This document shows positions 8,555 through 16,899 of a stretch of 38,677 nucleotides of DNA, one piece after another. A program made the position numbers and the translations under genes. The notes beneath the pieces are model-generated. The model had not been told where the DNA came from and did no database searches. It saw only the letters and a list, made by a program, of their open reading frames with translations. Source of the DNA: Mycobacterium sp. E796 (lineage in GTDB: Bacteria; Actinomycetota; Actinomycetes; Mycobacteriales; Mycobacteriaceae). The stretch lies in assembly GCF_001672815.1 (NCBI RefSeq), contig NZ_LZKK01000115.1, forward strand, positions 1 through 38,677, in the 5' to 3' direction. Each line of letters opens with the position of its first letter. The first letter of the stretch is position 1.

Positions 8555-9763
8555 ATGGGATTACGTGGAGAAGCCGCGATCGTCGGGTACGTCGAGCTGC
8601 CGCCCGAGCGCATGAGCAAGGCGTCACCCGCGCCGTTCGTCATCGAGCAATGGGCCGAGCTCGGCGCCGCCGCGCTGGGTGACGCTGGACTGCCGTTCGA
8701 GGTCGTCGACGGCATCGTGGCCTCACACCTGGCCGAGTCGGAGATCTTCGTACCCTCCACGATCGCCGAATACCTCGGCGTCGGAGCGAGATTCGCCGAG
8801 CACGTCGACCTCGGCGGCGCCAGCGCCGCGGCCATGGTGTGGCGGGCGGCCGCGGCCGTCGAACTCGGCATCTGCGATGCGGTGCTGTGCGCGCTGCCCG
8901 CGCGCTACATCACTCCCATGTCCAAGAAGAAGCCCAAAGCTTACGGCGACGCCCTGTACTTCGGCTCGTCGAGCAACCAATACGGCTCCCCACAAGCGGA
9001 ATTCGAGATCCCGTACGGCAACCTCGGCCAGAACGGCCCGTACGGCCAGGTCGCCCAGCGCTACGCGGCCGTCTACGGCTACGACGAACGGGCGATGGCC
9101 AAGATCGTCGTCGACCAGCGGATCAACGCCAACCACACCGAGGGCGCGATCTGGAAGGACGAGCCGCTCACCGTGGAGGACATCCTCGCCAGCCCGGTGA
9201 TCGCCGACCCGCTGCACATGCTGGAGATCGTGATGCCCTGCGTCGGGGGCGCCGCCGTCGTGGTCACAAACGCCGACCTGGCGCGGCGCTCTCGCAATCG
9301 TCCGGTGTGGATCAAGGGATTCGGCGAGCACGTGCCGTTCAAAACCCCGACCTACGCCAAGGATCTGCTGCACACCCCGATCGCGGAGGCCGCGGACACC
9401 GCCTTCGCCATGACCGATCTGACCCGCGATGACATGGACATGGTGTCGATCTACGACTGCTACACCATCACCGTGCTGCTGTCGCTGGAGGACGCGGGCT
9501 TCTGCGAGAAGGGCAAGGGCATGGAGTTCGTTGCCAACCACGACCTGACCTTCCGCGGAGACTTCCCGCTCAACACCGCCGGTGGCCAACTCGGTTTCGG
9601 CCAGGCCGGATTGGCGGGCGGCATGCACCACGTATGCGATGCCACCCGCCAGATCATGGGGCGCGCCGGTGCGGCTCAGGTCGCCGACTGCAACCGCGCC
9701 TTCGTCTCCGGCAACGGCGGAATCCTGTCCGAGCAGACGACGCTCATATTGCAGGGAGACTGA
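8555..9763 (+). CDS. Ltp-type thiolase-like protein, likely side-chain aldolase
   Basis: A 402-residue thiolase-superfamily protein of the lipid-transfer-protein (Ltp) branch. The canonical nucleophile region reads LGGASAAAM with no Cys, the usual GHP motif reads GFGQAG, and the second catalytic Cys region reads VSGNGGILSEQ. Classical thiolysis is therefore unlikely. IYDCYTITVLLSLED holds a Tyr at the place where Ltp2 aldolases are reported to use tyrosine for retro-aldol cleavage of steroid side chains. A DUF35 protein, the known partner type of Ltp2, begins 2 nt downstream. AAGGAC precedes ATG 8555, and the upstream acyl-CoA dehydrogenase ends 9 nt before. Substrate unknown. Confidence 0.85.
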   Translation: MGLRGEAAIVGYVELPPERMSKASPAPFVIEQWAELGAAALGDAGLPFEVVDGIVASHLAESEIFVPSTIAEYLGVGARFAEHVDLGGASAAAMVWRAAAAVELGICDAVLCALPARYITPMSKKKPKAYGDALYFGSSSNQYGSPQAEFEIPYGNLGQNGPYGQVAQRYAAVYGYDERAMAKIVVDQRINANHTEGAIWKDEPLTVEDILASPVIADPLHMLEIVMPCVGGAAVVVTNADLARRSRNRPVWIKGFGEHVPFKTPTYAKDLLHTPIAEAADTAFAMTDLTRDDMDMVSIYDCYTITVLLSLEDAGFCEKGKGMEFVANHDLTFRGDFPLNTAGGQLGFGQAGLAGGMHHVCDATRQIMGRAGAAQVADCNRAFVSGNGGILSEQTTLILQGD

Positions 9764-9765
9764 CG

Positions 9766-10176
9766 ATGACCTTAGAGCGGCCGATGCCCGTGAAAACGCC
9801 TACCACCGCGCCGTTTTGGGACGCGTTGGCCCAGCACCGCATCGTCATCCAGTATTCGCCGTCGTCGCAGAGCTACGTGTTCTATCCGCGGGTACGTGCC
9901 CCGCACACCTTGGCCGACGACCTGGAATGGCGCGAGATATCCGGGATGGGAACGCTGTACTCGTTCACGGTGGCCCGCCGGCCCGTCGGCCCGCACTTCG
10001 CCGACGCGGTTCCGCAATTGCTGGCCATTGTCGAATGGGACGAGGGGCCAAGGTTTTCCACCGAGATGGTCAACGTCGACCCGGCGGACCTCAGGGTCGG
10101 GATGCGGGTGCGCCCGGTGTTTTGCGACTATCCCGAGCACGACGTCACCATGCTGCGCTACGAACCGGCGGAGTAA
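9766..10176 (+). CDS. DUF35 OB-fold protein lacking zinc-ribbon cysteines
   Basis: A 136-residue DUF35 protein, the small partner of Ltp-type thiolases. The N-terminal helix (PTTAPFWDALAQHRIVIQYS) and the C-terminal OB-fold (GMGTLYSFTVARRPVG, LLAIVEWDEGP, VGMRVRPVF) fit the family. The rubredoxin-like zinc ribbon normally between them is degenerate: where family members have CxxC twice, this one has YSPSSQSYVFYPRV and no Cys. The second DUF35 gene in this window (18061) keeps all four. GGGAGACTGACG is the ribosome site before ATG 9766. It probably forms a complex with the thiolase-like protein encoded just upstream. Confidence 0.85.
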   Translation: MTLERPMPVKTPTTAPFWDALAQHRIVIQYSPSSQSYVFYPRVRAPHTLADDLEWREISGMGTLYSFTVARRPVGPHFADAVPQLLAIVEWDEGPRFSTEMVNVDPADLRVGMRVRPVFCDYPEHDVTMLRYEPAE

Positions 10177-10228
10177 CAGCCGCGTCACAGCCGCCACAGT
10201 GGCATGTGCGGGCAAGGATGTTCGACCT

Positions 10229-10295
10229 GCCCGCCTCGCAGCGACAACCGGCCTTCGAGACAGCCGCGTTCACGGATTGTCGCTGCGAGGCGGGC
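10229..10295. terminator. Large inverted repeat between convergent genes, possible bidirectional terminator
   Basis: Arms 10229-10247 (GCCCGCCTCGCAGCGACAA) and 10277-10295 are perfect 19-bp reverse complements around a 29-nt loop, and imperfect pairing continues outward through TTCGA/TCGA to the ATGT copies on either side. It sits in the 179-bp gap between the DUF35 gene (+) and the sulfotransferase gene (-). There is no T-run, so it is not a classic intrinsic terminator. A transcript-end hairpin or a dispersed intergenic repeat are both possible. Confidence 0.55.
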
Positions 10296-10355
10296 ACTTC
10301 GACATGTGCCAGAAATGGGTGACGTATGTACCGGATGTGACCGGGCGGCAACGAG

Positions 10356-11528
10356 TCACTTCAACTGCTCGGTCGGTACCCCGTAGCGGTCCTGATAGGC
10401 GCGCACCCGGTCGCGGACCTCGGCGGCGTCCAGGCCGGTGTCCGACCACGTGTACCGGCTGCCCCCGACGTCGCCGGGGTGCGCGGCAAGGAAGTCGCGC
10501 ATCCGCTGTGCGGCATCGGGTTTCAGCTCGCGGCCCAGCTTTTGGTAGATGTCCTTGATCGTGGTCCACGGGTCGTTCATGAAATCGGTGAACAGCACGT
10601 CCACCACGCGGCCGGGCGGCACCGCGCCGCTGTCGCGCAGGGCCATCCCGCGCTCGAGGCCGACGACCACTTCTTCGTAGGACTGGGCCGCGCACTCGGC
10701 GATGTCGGATTCGTCGCTGCCCATCCGCCGCAGGTGGTGGGTCAGCGCGGCGATCGACGAGATGACGTTGAGCGGATCGCGGTGGGTCTGCACGATCAGC
10801 GCGTCCGGATATTCGGCGAGCAGGGTGTCGAGGTGCCATAGGTGCGCCGGCGATTTCAGGAGCCACTGGCCGGGGACGCCGGACTGCAGGTGCTGCAGGA
10901 AGATTCGGTGGAAGCGATAGGCGCCGCGGTGGTCGGCCTCGTACAGCAGCCAGCGGTAGTAGCTCGGCAGCCGGTACTGCACCGAGAAGATCATGCTGGT
11001 GAACTCGCTGGCCGTGATGCGGACGCACTCCTGCCCGACGAGCGCCCCCATCGGGTGAAATGCCAAGAATCCCGGGATGATCTGCTCGGAGAGTTCGATG
11101 CTGGCCTGCGTCTGCGCAATCCGCGGGTCGTCGTGATAGGTCTCGGGCTGCGGGACAGGACAGGGCGCATCCACCTCCCACGTCAGCGGCGGCCGCAGGT
11201 CGGGATCCTGGGCGAGCAGGTCATAGAGAATCGTGGTGCCGCTGCGCGGCTGGCCCACGATGAATATCGGCGCCGTGATCGGCTTGCCGGCGACCTCCGG
11301 ATGTTGCTTGCGCCAGTCGATTACGCCGAGCCGGTTCTTCAGGGCGCGCATGATGTCGAGGTGGGCGATCTCCACCCCGATCGCCGACAAACGCGCCTCG
11401 TTGACCAGCCCGTCGGTCAGCCGCTGCAGCCCGGCCTGCCACCCGTCGTCGCCGAAGTCGTCACTCCCGGCCTCCTCGCAGGCAGTGGCGATGAGCCGCT
11501 CCGGGGCGAATCGCTCCTGCAGCGTCAT
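10356..11528 (-). CDS. Sulfotransferase family protein (PAPS-type)
   Basis: A 390-residue cytosolic sulfotransferase-like protein. The PAPS 5'-phosphosulfate loop is IVGQPRSGTT (residues 90-99), and THRDPLNVISS with its Arg and Ser is the 3'-phosphate site. A family N-terminal helical region (about 1-80) precedes the catalytic fold. It would transfer sulfate from PAPS to a hydroxyl of a lipid or other small acceptor, which cannot be identified from sequence. Mycobacteria have many such proteins of unknown substrate. The start overlaps the stop of the upstream DUF1214 gene (ATGA at 11525-11528), so the two are coupled. Confidence 0.87.
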   Translation of the reverse strand: MTLQERFAPERLIATACEEAGSDDFGDDGWQAGLQRLTDGLVNEARLSAIGVEIAHLDIMRALKNRLGVIDWRKQHPEVAGKPITAPIFIVGQPRSGTTILYDLLAQDPDLRPPLTWEVDAPCPVPQPETYHDDPRIAQTQASIELSEQIIPGFLAFHPMGALVGQECVRITASEFTSMIFSVQYRLPSYYRWLLYEADHRGAYRFHRIFLQHLQSGVPGQWLLKSPAHLWHLDTLLAEYPDALIVQTHRDPLNVISSIAALTHHLRRMGSDESDIAECAAQSYEEVVVGLERGMALRDSGAVPPGRVVDVLFTDFMNDPWTTIKDIYQKLGRELKPDAAQRMRDFLAAHPGDVGGSRYTWSDTGLDAAEVRDRVRAYQDRYGVPTEQLK

Positions 11529-12616
11529 GCCCGGACCTTTCCCTCGTGGACCGACACCGAGACGTCCGGCGGGCTGGGGTTGTCCAGCCAGCGCACCACC
11601 ACGAACCCGCGGTGCCGGCCGCCGGTGTCGAGCCAGTGGCCGTACCCGAAGTCCTCCGCCGAGATGGCGATCCGCACTCGCCCGTCCGCGTCGGGCCGCA
11701 CCGCGCGACTGGTCACCGCGCTGTGCCGACGGCGCGGCTCCAGGCACTCGTGCCACAGGCTTTCCAGCGTCACGTTCCAGTAGCGGGTGTCGGGCGGCTC
11801 GATGTCGAGCACCAGCGCCTGCCCGGGATCGAGCCGGAATGTCCCCATCATGTACAGGTTGTCCGGCGTGGTGTCGGCGGCACCCAGATCGGCGGCCTCG
11901 GCGGTCAGCAGCGTGTTGGGCGTGTGCAGGAGCTCGGGCTTGATGGTGCGGTGCAGCGTGACCAGCTTCATCAGCGACCACGCCATCGCGGTGAACTGGT
12001 CGGCGAGTTCGTCGTCGGTCAACGGCGCCACGGGGTCGGGATCTAGCGCGTCGATGCGCATCGTGGCCAGCGTCTCGGAGGCGGGATCGCCGATGTACTC
12101 GCGGACGACGACCGAGGACGCGTCCTCGGGGATCTTCACCCATTGCGCGCCGGCGAGATCGGTGGGTTCTTCCGAAGAGAGCACCAGCGCGAACTCGTCG
12201 CCGCTTAGCGTCAGGTCGGTGTCGCTGACGTAGTTGGCCATCCGGCGCGGGGTCAGCCCGGTGCCGGCCAGGATCTGAAATCCGAGATAGGCGCTGGTGC
12301 CGCGGGTGCCGGTGATCCGGTAGCGGCGGTCACCGCGGACCATCGCCAGGTAGTAGTTGCCGTCGGGGTTGGGCCCGCCGACCATCCTTGTCGGAGAACA
12401 CATATCGAAGAACGCGGGGCGGTCGGGGTCGGCCTCGACCGACAGTTGCGCACACAGCGACGAGACGCGGGCGATGACGCGCAGCCCCTCGAGGAGTTCG
12501 CGTTCCGATTCGGCGTCCTCGGTCACGATCTTGGTGGCGTCGGCCAGCATCTGCTGGAAGAACTGCCACGCGGCGCGCGCCTTCGGAGCCTGGGTTTCAG
12601 CCATAGCCAAATGCAT
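11525..12616 (-). CDS. DUF1214-domain protein
   Basis: A 363-residue protein whose C-terminal two thirds match the DUF1214 type: RYRITGTRGTSAYLGFQIL, then a beta-rich region with GTFRLDPGQALVLDIEPPDTRYWNVTLES and FGYGHWLDTGG. No signal peptide or membrane helix is evident. The biochemical role of DUF1214 proteins is not established. The gene is coupled to the sulfotransferase by a 4-nt overlap and is divergent from the amidohydrolase operon. ATG 12616 gives the longest product; ATG 12604 (MAETQAP) is equally possible, as neither has a clear ribosome site. Confidence 0.8.
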   Translation of the reverse strand: MHLAMAETQAPKARAAWQFFQQMLADATKIVTEDAESERELLEGLRVIARVSSLCAQLSVEADPDRPAFFDMCSPTRMVGGPNPDGNYYLAMVRGDRRYRITGTRGTSAYLGFQILAGTGLTPRRMANYVSDTDLTLSGDEFALVLSSEEPTDLAGAQWVKIPEDASSVVVREYIGDPASETLATMRIDALDPDPVAPLTDDELADQFTAMAWSLMKLVTLHRTIKPELLHTPNTLLTAEAADLGAADTTPDNLYMMGTFRLDPGQALVLDIEPPDTRYWNVTLESLWHECLEPRRRHSAVTSRAVRPDADGRVRIAISAEDFGYGHWLDTGGRHRGFVVVRWLDNPSPPDVSVSVHEGKVRA

Positions 12617-12629
12617 AGACGATGCGTCA
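12617..12629. promoter_or_regulatory. Weak copy of the TetR motif at the DUF1214 start
   Basis: AGACGATGCGTCA matches the core AGACGGTCCGTCT of the 20740 site at 10 of 13 positions and keeps GACG/CGTC arms. It abuts the DUF1214 ATG. This could be chance; it would matter only if the first TetR also controls this operon. Confidence 0.25.
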
Positions 12630-12646
12630 GCCTCCCGTCGCCGATT

Positions 12647-12663
12647 CTCCCGAATATCGGGAG
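12647..12663. promoter_or_regulatory. Inverted repeat in divergent promoter region (CTCCCGA/TCGGGAG)
   Basis: CTCCCGA, three bases, TCGGGAG is a perfect 7-bp inverted repeat 30 nt upstream of the DUF1214 ATG, in the 262-bp gap 12617-12878 between divergent operons. It could be an operator or an RNA hairpin in the minus-strand leader. Confidence 0.4.
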
Positions 12664-12711
12664 GGCGACGGGACGCGCGGCCCTGTCCGGGCTCACCTGC
12701 AGCGCTGGACT

Positions 12712-12728
12712 AATAGTCCCTCACTATT
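12712..12728. promoter_or_regulatory. Inverted repeat in divergent promoter region (AATAGT/ACTATT)
   Basis: AATAGT, CCCTC, ACTATT forms a perfect 6-bp inverted repeat near the middle of the gap between the DUF1214 and amidohydrolase operons. This is an AT-rich island in GC-rich DNA and a reasonable operator candidate, perhaps for the PadR encoded at the end of the plus-strand operon. Confidence 0.4.
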
Positions 12729-12820
12729 GGCTGGGCCTGCGTGGTGGGCGGGTGATCGAAGCTGCTGAATAATTGCGGTGCCGGCGCGCATTTGCTGTTC
12801 GGTCCCGACACGTGGCGCCG

Positions 12821-12850
12821 TTGACTCTGTGACGGGAATCATTGTCTACT
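12821..12850 (+). promoter_or_regulatory. Candidate promoter of the amidohydrolase operon
   Basis: TTGACT (12821-12826) and TCTACT (12845-12850) are 18 nt apart, a fair SigA-like pair. The ribosome site GAGGAG lies at 12867-12872 before ATG 12879. Confidence 0.35.
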
Positions 12851-12878
12851 AGTCGCTATATCGGCAGAGGAGTGCGGC

Positions 12879-14234
12879 ATGAACAAGGACGAACTGATCC
12901 TGATCAGCGTGGACGACCACATCGCCGAGCCGGCCGATATGTTCGATGCGCACGTCCCCGCGAAATATAGGGACTTGGCGCCCCGGGTGGTCCTCGAACC
13001 CGACGGGGTCCAGCAGTGGTACTACGGCGAGGTTCGCGGACGCAACATGGGCCTGAACGCCGTCGCCGGAAAGCCCCGCGAGATGTACAACATCGACGCC
13101 TCGCGCTACGACGAGATGCGCCCGGGCTGCTTCAACGTCGACGAGCGTGTCCGCGACATGAACGCCGGCGGCCAGCTGGCGGGCCTGAACTTCCCCAATT
13201 TCACCGGCTTCTCGGGCCAGGTGCTCAACCAGGGTCCCGACCGTGACGTCAACCTGGTGATGATCAAGGCGTACAACGACTGGCACGTCGACGAGTGGTG
13301 CGCGGCCTACCCGGGCCGGTTCATCCCGTGCGGCATCCTGCCGCTCTTCGACGTCGCCGAGGCCGCCAAGGAGGTCAGGCGGCTGGCCGACAAGGGTTGC
13401 CACGCGGTGACATTCTCGGAGAACCCGGAAGCCTTGCAAATGCCCAGCATTCACACCAAATACTGGTATCCGCTGTTCGAGGCCGTCTGCGAGAACCAGA
13501 CGGTGCTGTGCACCCATGTCGGCTCGGCATCTCGCTCTCCGCAGGTGTCGACGGACGCGCCGCCCAGCGTTCAGATGACGGCGTCGTCGATGATGAGTAT
13601 GTTCACCTTCACCGAGCTGATCTGGGCCGAATTCTGGGCCGACTTCCCGCAGCTGAAGTTCTCGCTCACCGAGGGTGATGTTGGCTGGATTCCCTACTTC
13701 CTCTGGCGCGCCGAGCACGTCTACAACCGTCACTCGGGCTGGACGCTGGCGAAATTCCCACCCGGCTATGCCGGACCCAGCGATGTGTTCAAGCGCCACT
13801 TCTACACCTGCTTCATCAGCGACAAGGTCGGCGTGCGCAACATGGACTGGTTCAACGAGGACATGCTGTGCTGGGAGTCCGACTTCCCGCATTCCGACAG
13901 CAACTGGCCGTTCGCACCGGAGGACGTCATCGAGACCATGGGGCACCTGGACGACGCCGTCATCAACAAGATCACGCACGAAAACGCCATGGCCGCCTAC
14001 TCATTCGACCCCTTCCGGTACATTCCCAAGGAGCACGCCCGCGCCGGCTACCTGCGCTCGCAGGCCACCGACGTCGACGTCGTCACCCACGTCGGCCGCC
14101 CGGCCGACCAGCGCGACCTCGACGCGTGGACCCGGATTACGCAGGCCGGTCTGCAGGCCCTCGCGCAGGGGCAGCCGCCGCCGACGGTCGAGATAACGGG
14201 CATCGCAGGGCGCGCCACCACCCTGGGCAACTGA
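12879..14234 (+). CDS. Amidohydrolase-family (ACMSD-like) protein
   Basis: A 451-residue metal-dependent TIM-barrel protein of the amidohydrolase_2 / ACMSD type, whose members hydrolyse or decarboxylate small carboxylated substrates. Visible metal-site candidates are ISVDDHIAEP (residues 9-18), LCTHVGS (about 208-214) and CWESDFPHSDS (about 330-340), the last with the conserved Asp. A C-terminal extension after about residue 390 is family-variable. It opens a six-gene plus-strand run (amidohydrolase, CoA-transferase, small protein, thiolase-like, DUF35, PadR), with gaps of 0-1 nt or overlaps throughout. In mycobacteria such genes often lie in lipid or steroid catabolic clusters. Its reaction here is not known. 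Confidence 0.88.
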   Translation: MNKDELILISVDDHIAEPADMFDAHVPAKYRDLAPRVVLEPDGVQQWYYGEVRGRNMGLNAVAGKPREMYNIDASRYDEMRPGCFNVDERVRDMNAGGQLAGLNFPNFTGFSGQVLNQGPDRDVNLVMIKAYNDWHVDEWCAAYPGRFIPCGILPLFDVAEAAKEVRRLADKGCHAVTFSENPEALQMPSIHTKYWYPLFEAVCENQTVLCTHVGSASRSPQVSTDAPPSVQMTASSMMSMFTFTELIWAEFWADFPQLKFSLTEGDVGWIPYFLWRAEHVYNRHSGWTLAKFPPGYAGPSDVFKRHFYTCFISDKVGVRNMDWFNEDMLCWESDFPHSDSNWPFAPEDVIETMGHLDDAVINKITHENAMAAYSFDPFRYIPKEHARAGYLRSQATDVDVVTHVGRPADQRDLDAWTRITQAGLQALAQGQPPPTVEITGIAGRATTLGN

Positions 14235-16568
14235 GTGGCCGCCCGGGCACCGTTCGCCGACTGGCGGGTGCTGGAGTTGTCCAACGGCATCGCGGTGTCC
14301 TACTGCGGCAAGATGTTCGTCGATGCCGGCGCCGAGGTCGTGAAAATCGAGTCACCGCAGGGCGATTCGATGCGGAGCTGGTCGGCCGGCGGGCCGGCCG
14401 GCGCGCTGTTCGGCTACCTGGCCGCCGGCAAGAAGTCGGTGAACGACCGTGGGCGGGCGGTTGAGCTGCTGGCCGGCGCAGACATCGTGCTCACCGACCT
14501 GACCGACGGTTGGACCCTCGACGAAATCATTGCGCACACCGGACCGTCGGCGGTGATCGTGGCGGTGACGCCGTTCGGCACCACCGGGCCCTACGTCGAA
14601 GAACAGGTGGTGGCCAACGAATTCATCCTGCAGGCGCTGTGCGGCTCGATCGACGGCCGCGGTTGGCCGGGCGACGAACCGGTGCAGGCGGGCGGGCGGC
14701 TCGGCGAGTGGCTGGCCGGCTCGTTCGCCGCACCCGTCGCCGCCGCGACGGCCCGCCGCGCCGCCCGGGGAGGGGGCGGGGAGGTCGTCGACGTCTCGAC
14801 CTACGAGGCGATGGCGATCGCGATGGGTGGGCTGTCCGCCATGTCGGCCAGCGTGCTGGGCGCGGATTCCCTTCAGCAGCAACGCAGCCTGGAACTGCCG
14901 TCGATCGTTCCGACGGCCGACGGCATGGTCGGTTTCTGCACTATCACCGCGCAACAGTTCCAGGACTTTCTGGTGATGATCGATCGCGCCGACCTGCTCG
15001 ACGACGCCGAGCTCGCGTCGTTCGTCGGGCGCGTCCAGCGCCGCGACGAATTCCTCGGCATGGTCACGCAGTGGACGGAAACCCGCACCACGCAAGAGAT
15101 CATCGACCTCGCGGTGGCCTTCCGCATCCCGGTGGCTCCCATCGGCACCCCGGCCACGCTGCCGAAGGTCGACCACTTCGTCGAACGCGGCGTTTTCGTC
15201 GAATCGGAACCCGGCGGCCTGCAGCCGCGGGTGCCGTATCGGAGCGACGCGATGGCGACCAGGCCGCCCGCAAAGCCCCCGCTGCTGGGGGCGGACAACG
15301 GCGGTGTCCACTGGCCGCCGCGGCCCCACCGGCCGCAAGCCGCCGATGCGGACGCACTCCCGTTGTCCGACATACTGATAACCGACTTCACGGCGTTCTG
15401 GGCGGGACCGGTCGCCACTCAATTCCTGGGTTCCCTCGGCGCCGACGTGATCAAGCTCGAGGGCGTCCGCCGGCCCGACGGCATGCGGCTCTCCGCCGGC
15501 CGCCCACCAGACTGGGACCAGTGGTGGGAGTGGGGCCCGGTCTTCTTGTGCAGCAACAACAACAAGCGCGGCGTCAGCGCCGAACTCAGCGTCGACGCCG
15601 GGCGCGCCATAGCCCTGGAGCTCATCGCCGCGAGCGACCTGGTGATCGAGAACTTCTCACCGCGGGTGATGGAGAATTTCGGCCTGGACTGGGACGCCGT
15701 GACCGCGGCCAATCCGCGCGCGATCATGGTGCGGATGCCCGCGTTTGGCCTCGACGGCCCGTGGCGTGATCGCGTGGGCTTCGCCCAGACGATGGAGCAG
15801 GCGACCGGAATGGCGTGGGTGACCGGACACGCCGACGGCCCGCCGGTCATCCCGCGTGGGGTGTGCGACCCGATGGCGGGGCTGCATGCCGCGTTCGCCG
15901 CGATTGCCGCGCTCGTGGTTCGCGACCGGGACGGGACCGGGATGCACGTCGAGTCGACGATGGTCGAGGCGGCGCTGAATGTGGCCGCCGAGCTGGTGGT
16001 CGAGTACTCGCGCAACGGGATCGAGTTGCGCCGCAACGGAAACAGGGGCCCGGGCGCGACGCCCCAGGGCGTGTATCCGTGCCGCGGCGACGACGAATGG
16101 GTCGCGCTCGCCGCCCTGGGAGACGCCGCGCGCGCGTCGTTGGCGACGCTCATCGAGCGACCCGACCTCGGCCCGGACGGCGCTGGCTGGCGCGAAGGGG
16201 CCGACGAAATCGACAAGCTGATTTCCGGCTGGACCGCCCGGCGTTCGGCGACCGACGCGGTGGCGGCGCTGCGCGCCGGTGGGGTGGCGGCGGCGCGCGT
16301 CACCCCGGCCGCGGAACTGCTGAGCGACCCGCAACTGCTCGCCCGCGGCTTCTGGGAAGAGATCGACCACCCGGTGGCCGGCTCGTTCCTATGCACCGGC
16401 ATGCCGTTCGCGTTCGTCGGAAAGCCACGACGGTGGCTTCGGCGGGTGCCCCCGCTGTATGGCCAGCACACCGAGGAAGTGCTGACGGGAATTCTTGGGC
16501 GCAGTCACCGGGATCTGGTGGAGCTGCGCGCCTTAGGGGCCACCAGCACACGGCCGGCGGGCCTGTGA
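14235..16568 (+). CDS. Double-domain class III CoA-transferase (CaiB/BaiF fusion)
   Basis: A 777-residue protein with two CaiB/BaiF-type class III CoA-transferase units, about residues 5-370 and 375-777. Both halves begin with the family opening (WRVLELSNGIAVSYCGKMFVDAGAEVVKIE and ITDFTAFWAGPVATQFLGSLGADVIKLE segments), and both have the conserved region around VDVSTYEAM or HVESTMVEAA, where single-domain enzymes bear the catalytic Asp; I cannot assign it with certainty in either half. Normal subunits are about 400 residues and form interlocked dimers, so this is a covalent pseudo-dimer. GTG 14235 follows the amidohydrolase stop immediately. It probably moves CoA onto the pathway acid. Confidence 0.88.
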   Translation: MAARAPFADWRVLELSNGIAVSYCGKMFVDAGAEVVKIESPQGDSMRSWSAGGPAGALFGYLAAGKKSVNDRGRAVELLAGADIVLTDLTDGWTLDEIIAHTGPSAVIVAVTPFGTTGPYVEEQVVANEFILQALCGSIDGRGWPGDEPVQAGGRLGEWLAGSFAAPVAAATARRAARGGGGEVVDVSTYEAMAIAMGGLSAMSASVLGADSLQQQRSLELPSIVPTADGMVGFCTITAQQFQDFLVMIDRADLLDDAELASFVGRVQRRDEFLGMVTQWTETRTTQEIIDLAVAFRIPVAPIGTPATLPKVDHFVERGVFVESEPGGLQPRVPYRSDAMATRPPAKPPLLGADNGGVHWPPRPHRPQAADADALPLSDILITDFTAFWAGPVATQFLGSLGADVIKLEGVRRPDGMRLSAGRPPDWDQWWEWGPVFLCSNNNKRGVSAELSVDAGRAIALELIAASDLVIENFSPRVMENFGLDWDAVTAANPRAIMVRMPAFGLDGPWRDRVGFAQTMEQATGMAWVTGHADGPPVIPRGVCDPMAGLHAAFAAIAALVVRDRDGTGMHVESTMVEAALNVAAELVVEYSRNGIELRRNGNRGPGATPQGVYPCRGDDEWVALAALGDAARASLATLIERPDLGPDGAGWREGADEIDKLISGWTARRSATDAVAALRAGGVAAARVTPAAELLSDPQLLARGFWEEIDHPVAGSFLCTGMPFAFVGKPRRWLRRVPPLYGQHTEEVLTGILGRSHRDLVELRALGATSTRPAGL

Positions 16569-16569
16569 C

Positions 16570-16899
16570 GTGGCGGTCACGCTGTGCGTCCCGCCGCGCG
16601 CCGGCGAGCCGTGCGCCCCTGTCCGGTTCCTGGTGCGCCAGGACTCCGTGGTGATGGAGCTGACCGCCCGCCACCGGATCACCGGCGTCGAGTGGGATGC
16701 GAGCGAACGGGCGGTGGCGATGGTCGTCGAGATCACCGACCCGCAATCGGCACGGCCGATCGACGTGCGGATCGACGTGGTCCAAACCGGTGCCGCACCC
16801 CGCGGCGCGCGGACCACGACGATCGGCACCATCGAACGCGACGGGCAAGAATACGACGTCGTCGGAACCTACCTGGGAGTTGTCGCGGATGAAAACTAG
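16570..16899 (+). CDS. Unrecognised small protein in the CoA-transferase/thiolase operon
   Basis: A 109-residue protein I do not recognise. It appears soluble and mostly beta-strand, with alternating hydrophobic patterns (VVMELTAR, RAVAMVVEITD, PIDVRIDVVQTG, EYDVVGTYLGVV) and no signal peptide, Cys pair or obvious catalytic motif. The GTG at 16570 begins 1 nt after the CoA-transferase stop, and its own stop lies 11 nt inside the next gene, so it is clearly part of the operon. It may be a small binding or subunit protein for one of the neighbours. Function unknown. Confidence 0.7.
   Translation: MAVTLCVPPRAGEPCAPVRFLVRQDSVVMELTARHRITGVEWDASERAVAMVVEITDPQSARPIDVRIDVVQTGAAPRGARTTTIGTIERDGQEYDVVGTYLGVVADEN

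Noticed and set aside
11529..12143. N-terminal extension of the sulfotransferase frame by some 200 residues
   Set aside because: It is an out-of-frame reading of the DUF1214 gene; the ATGA overlap at 11525 marks the true start.
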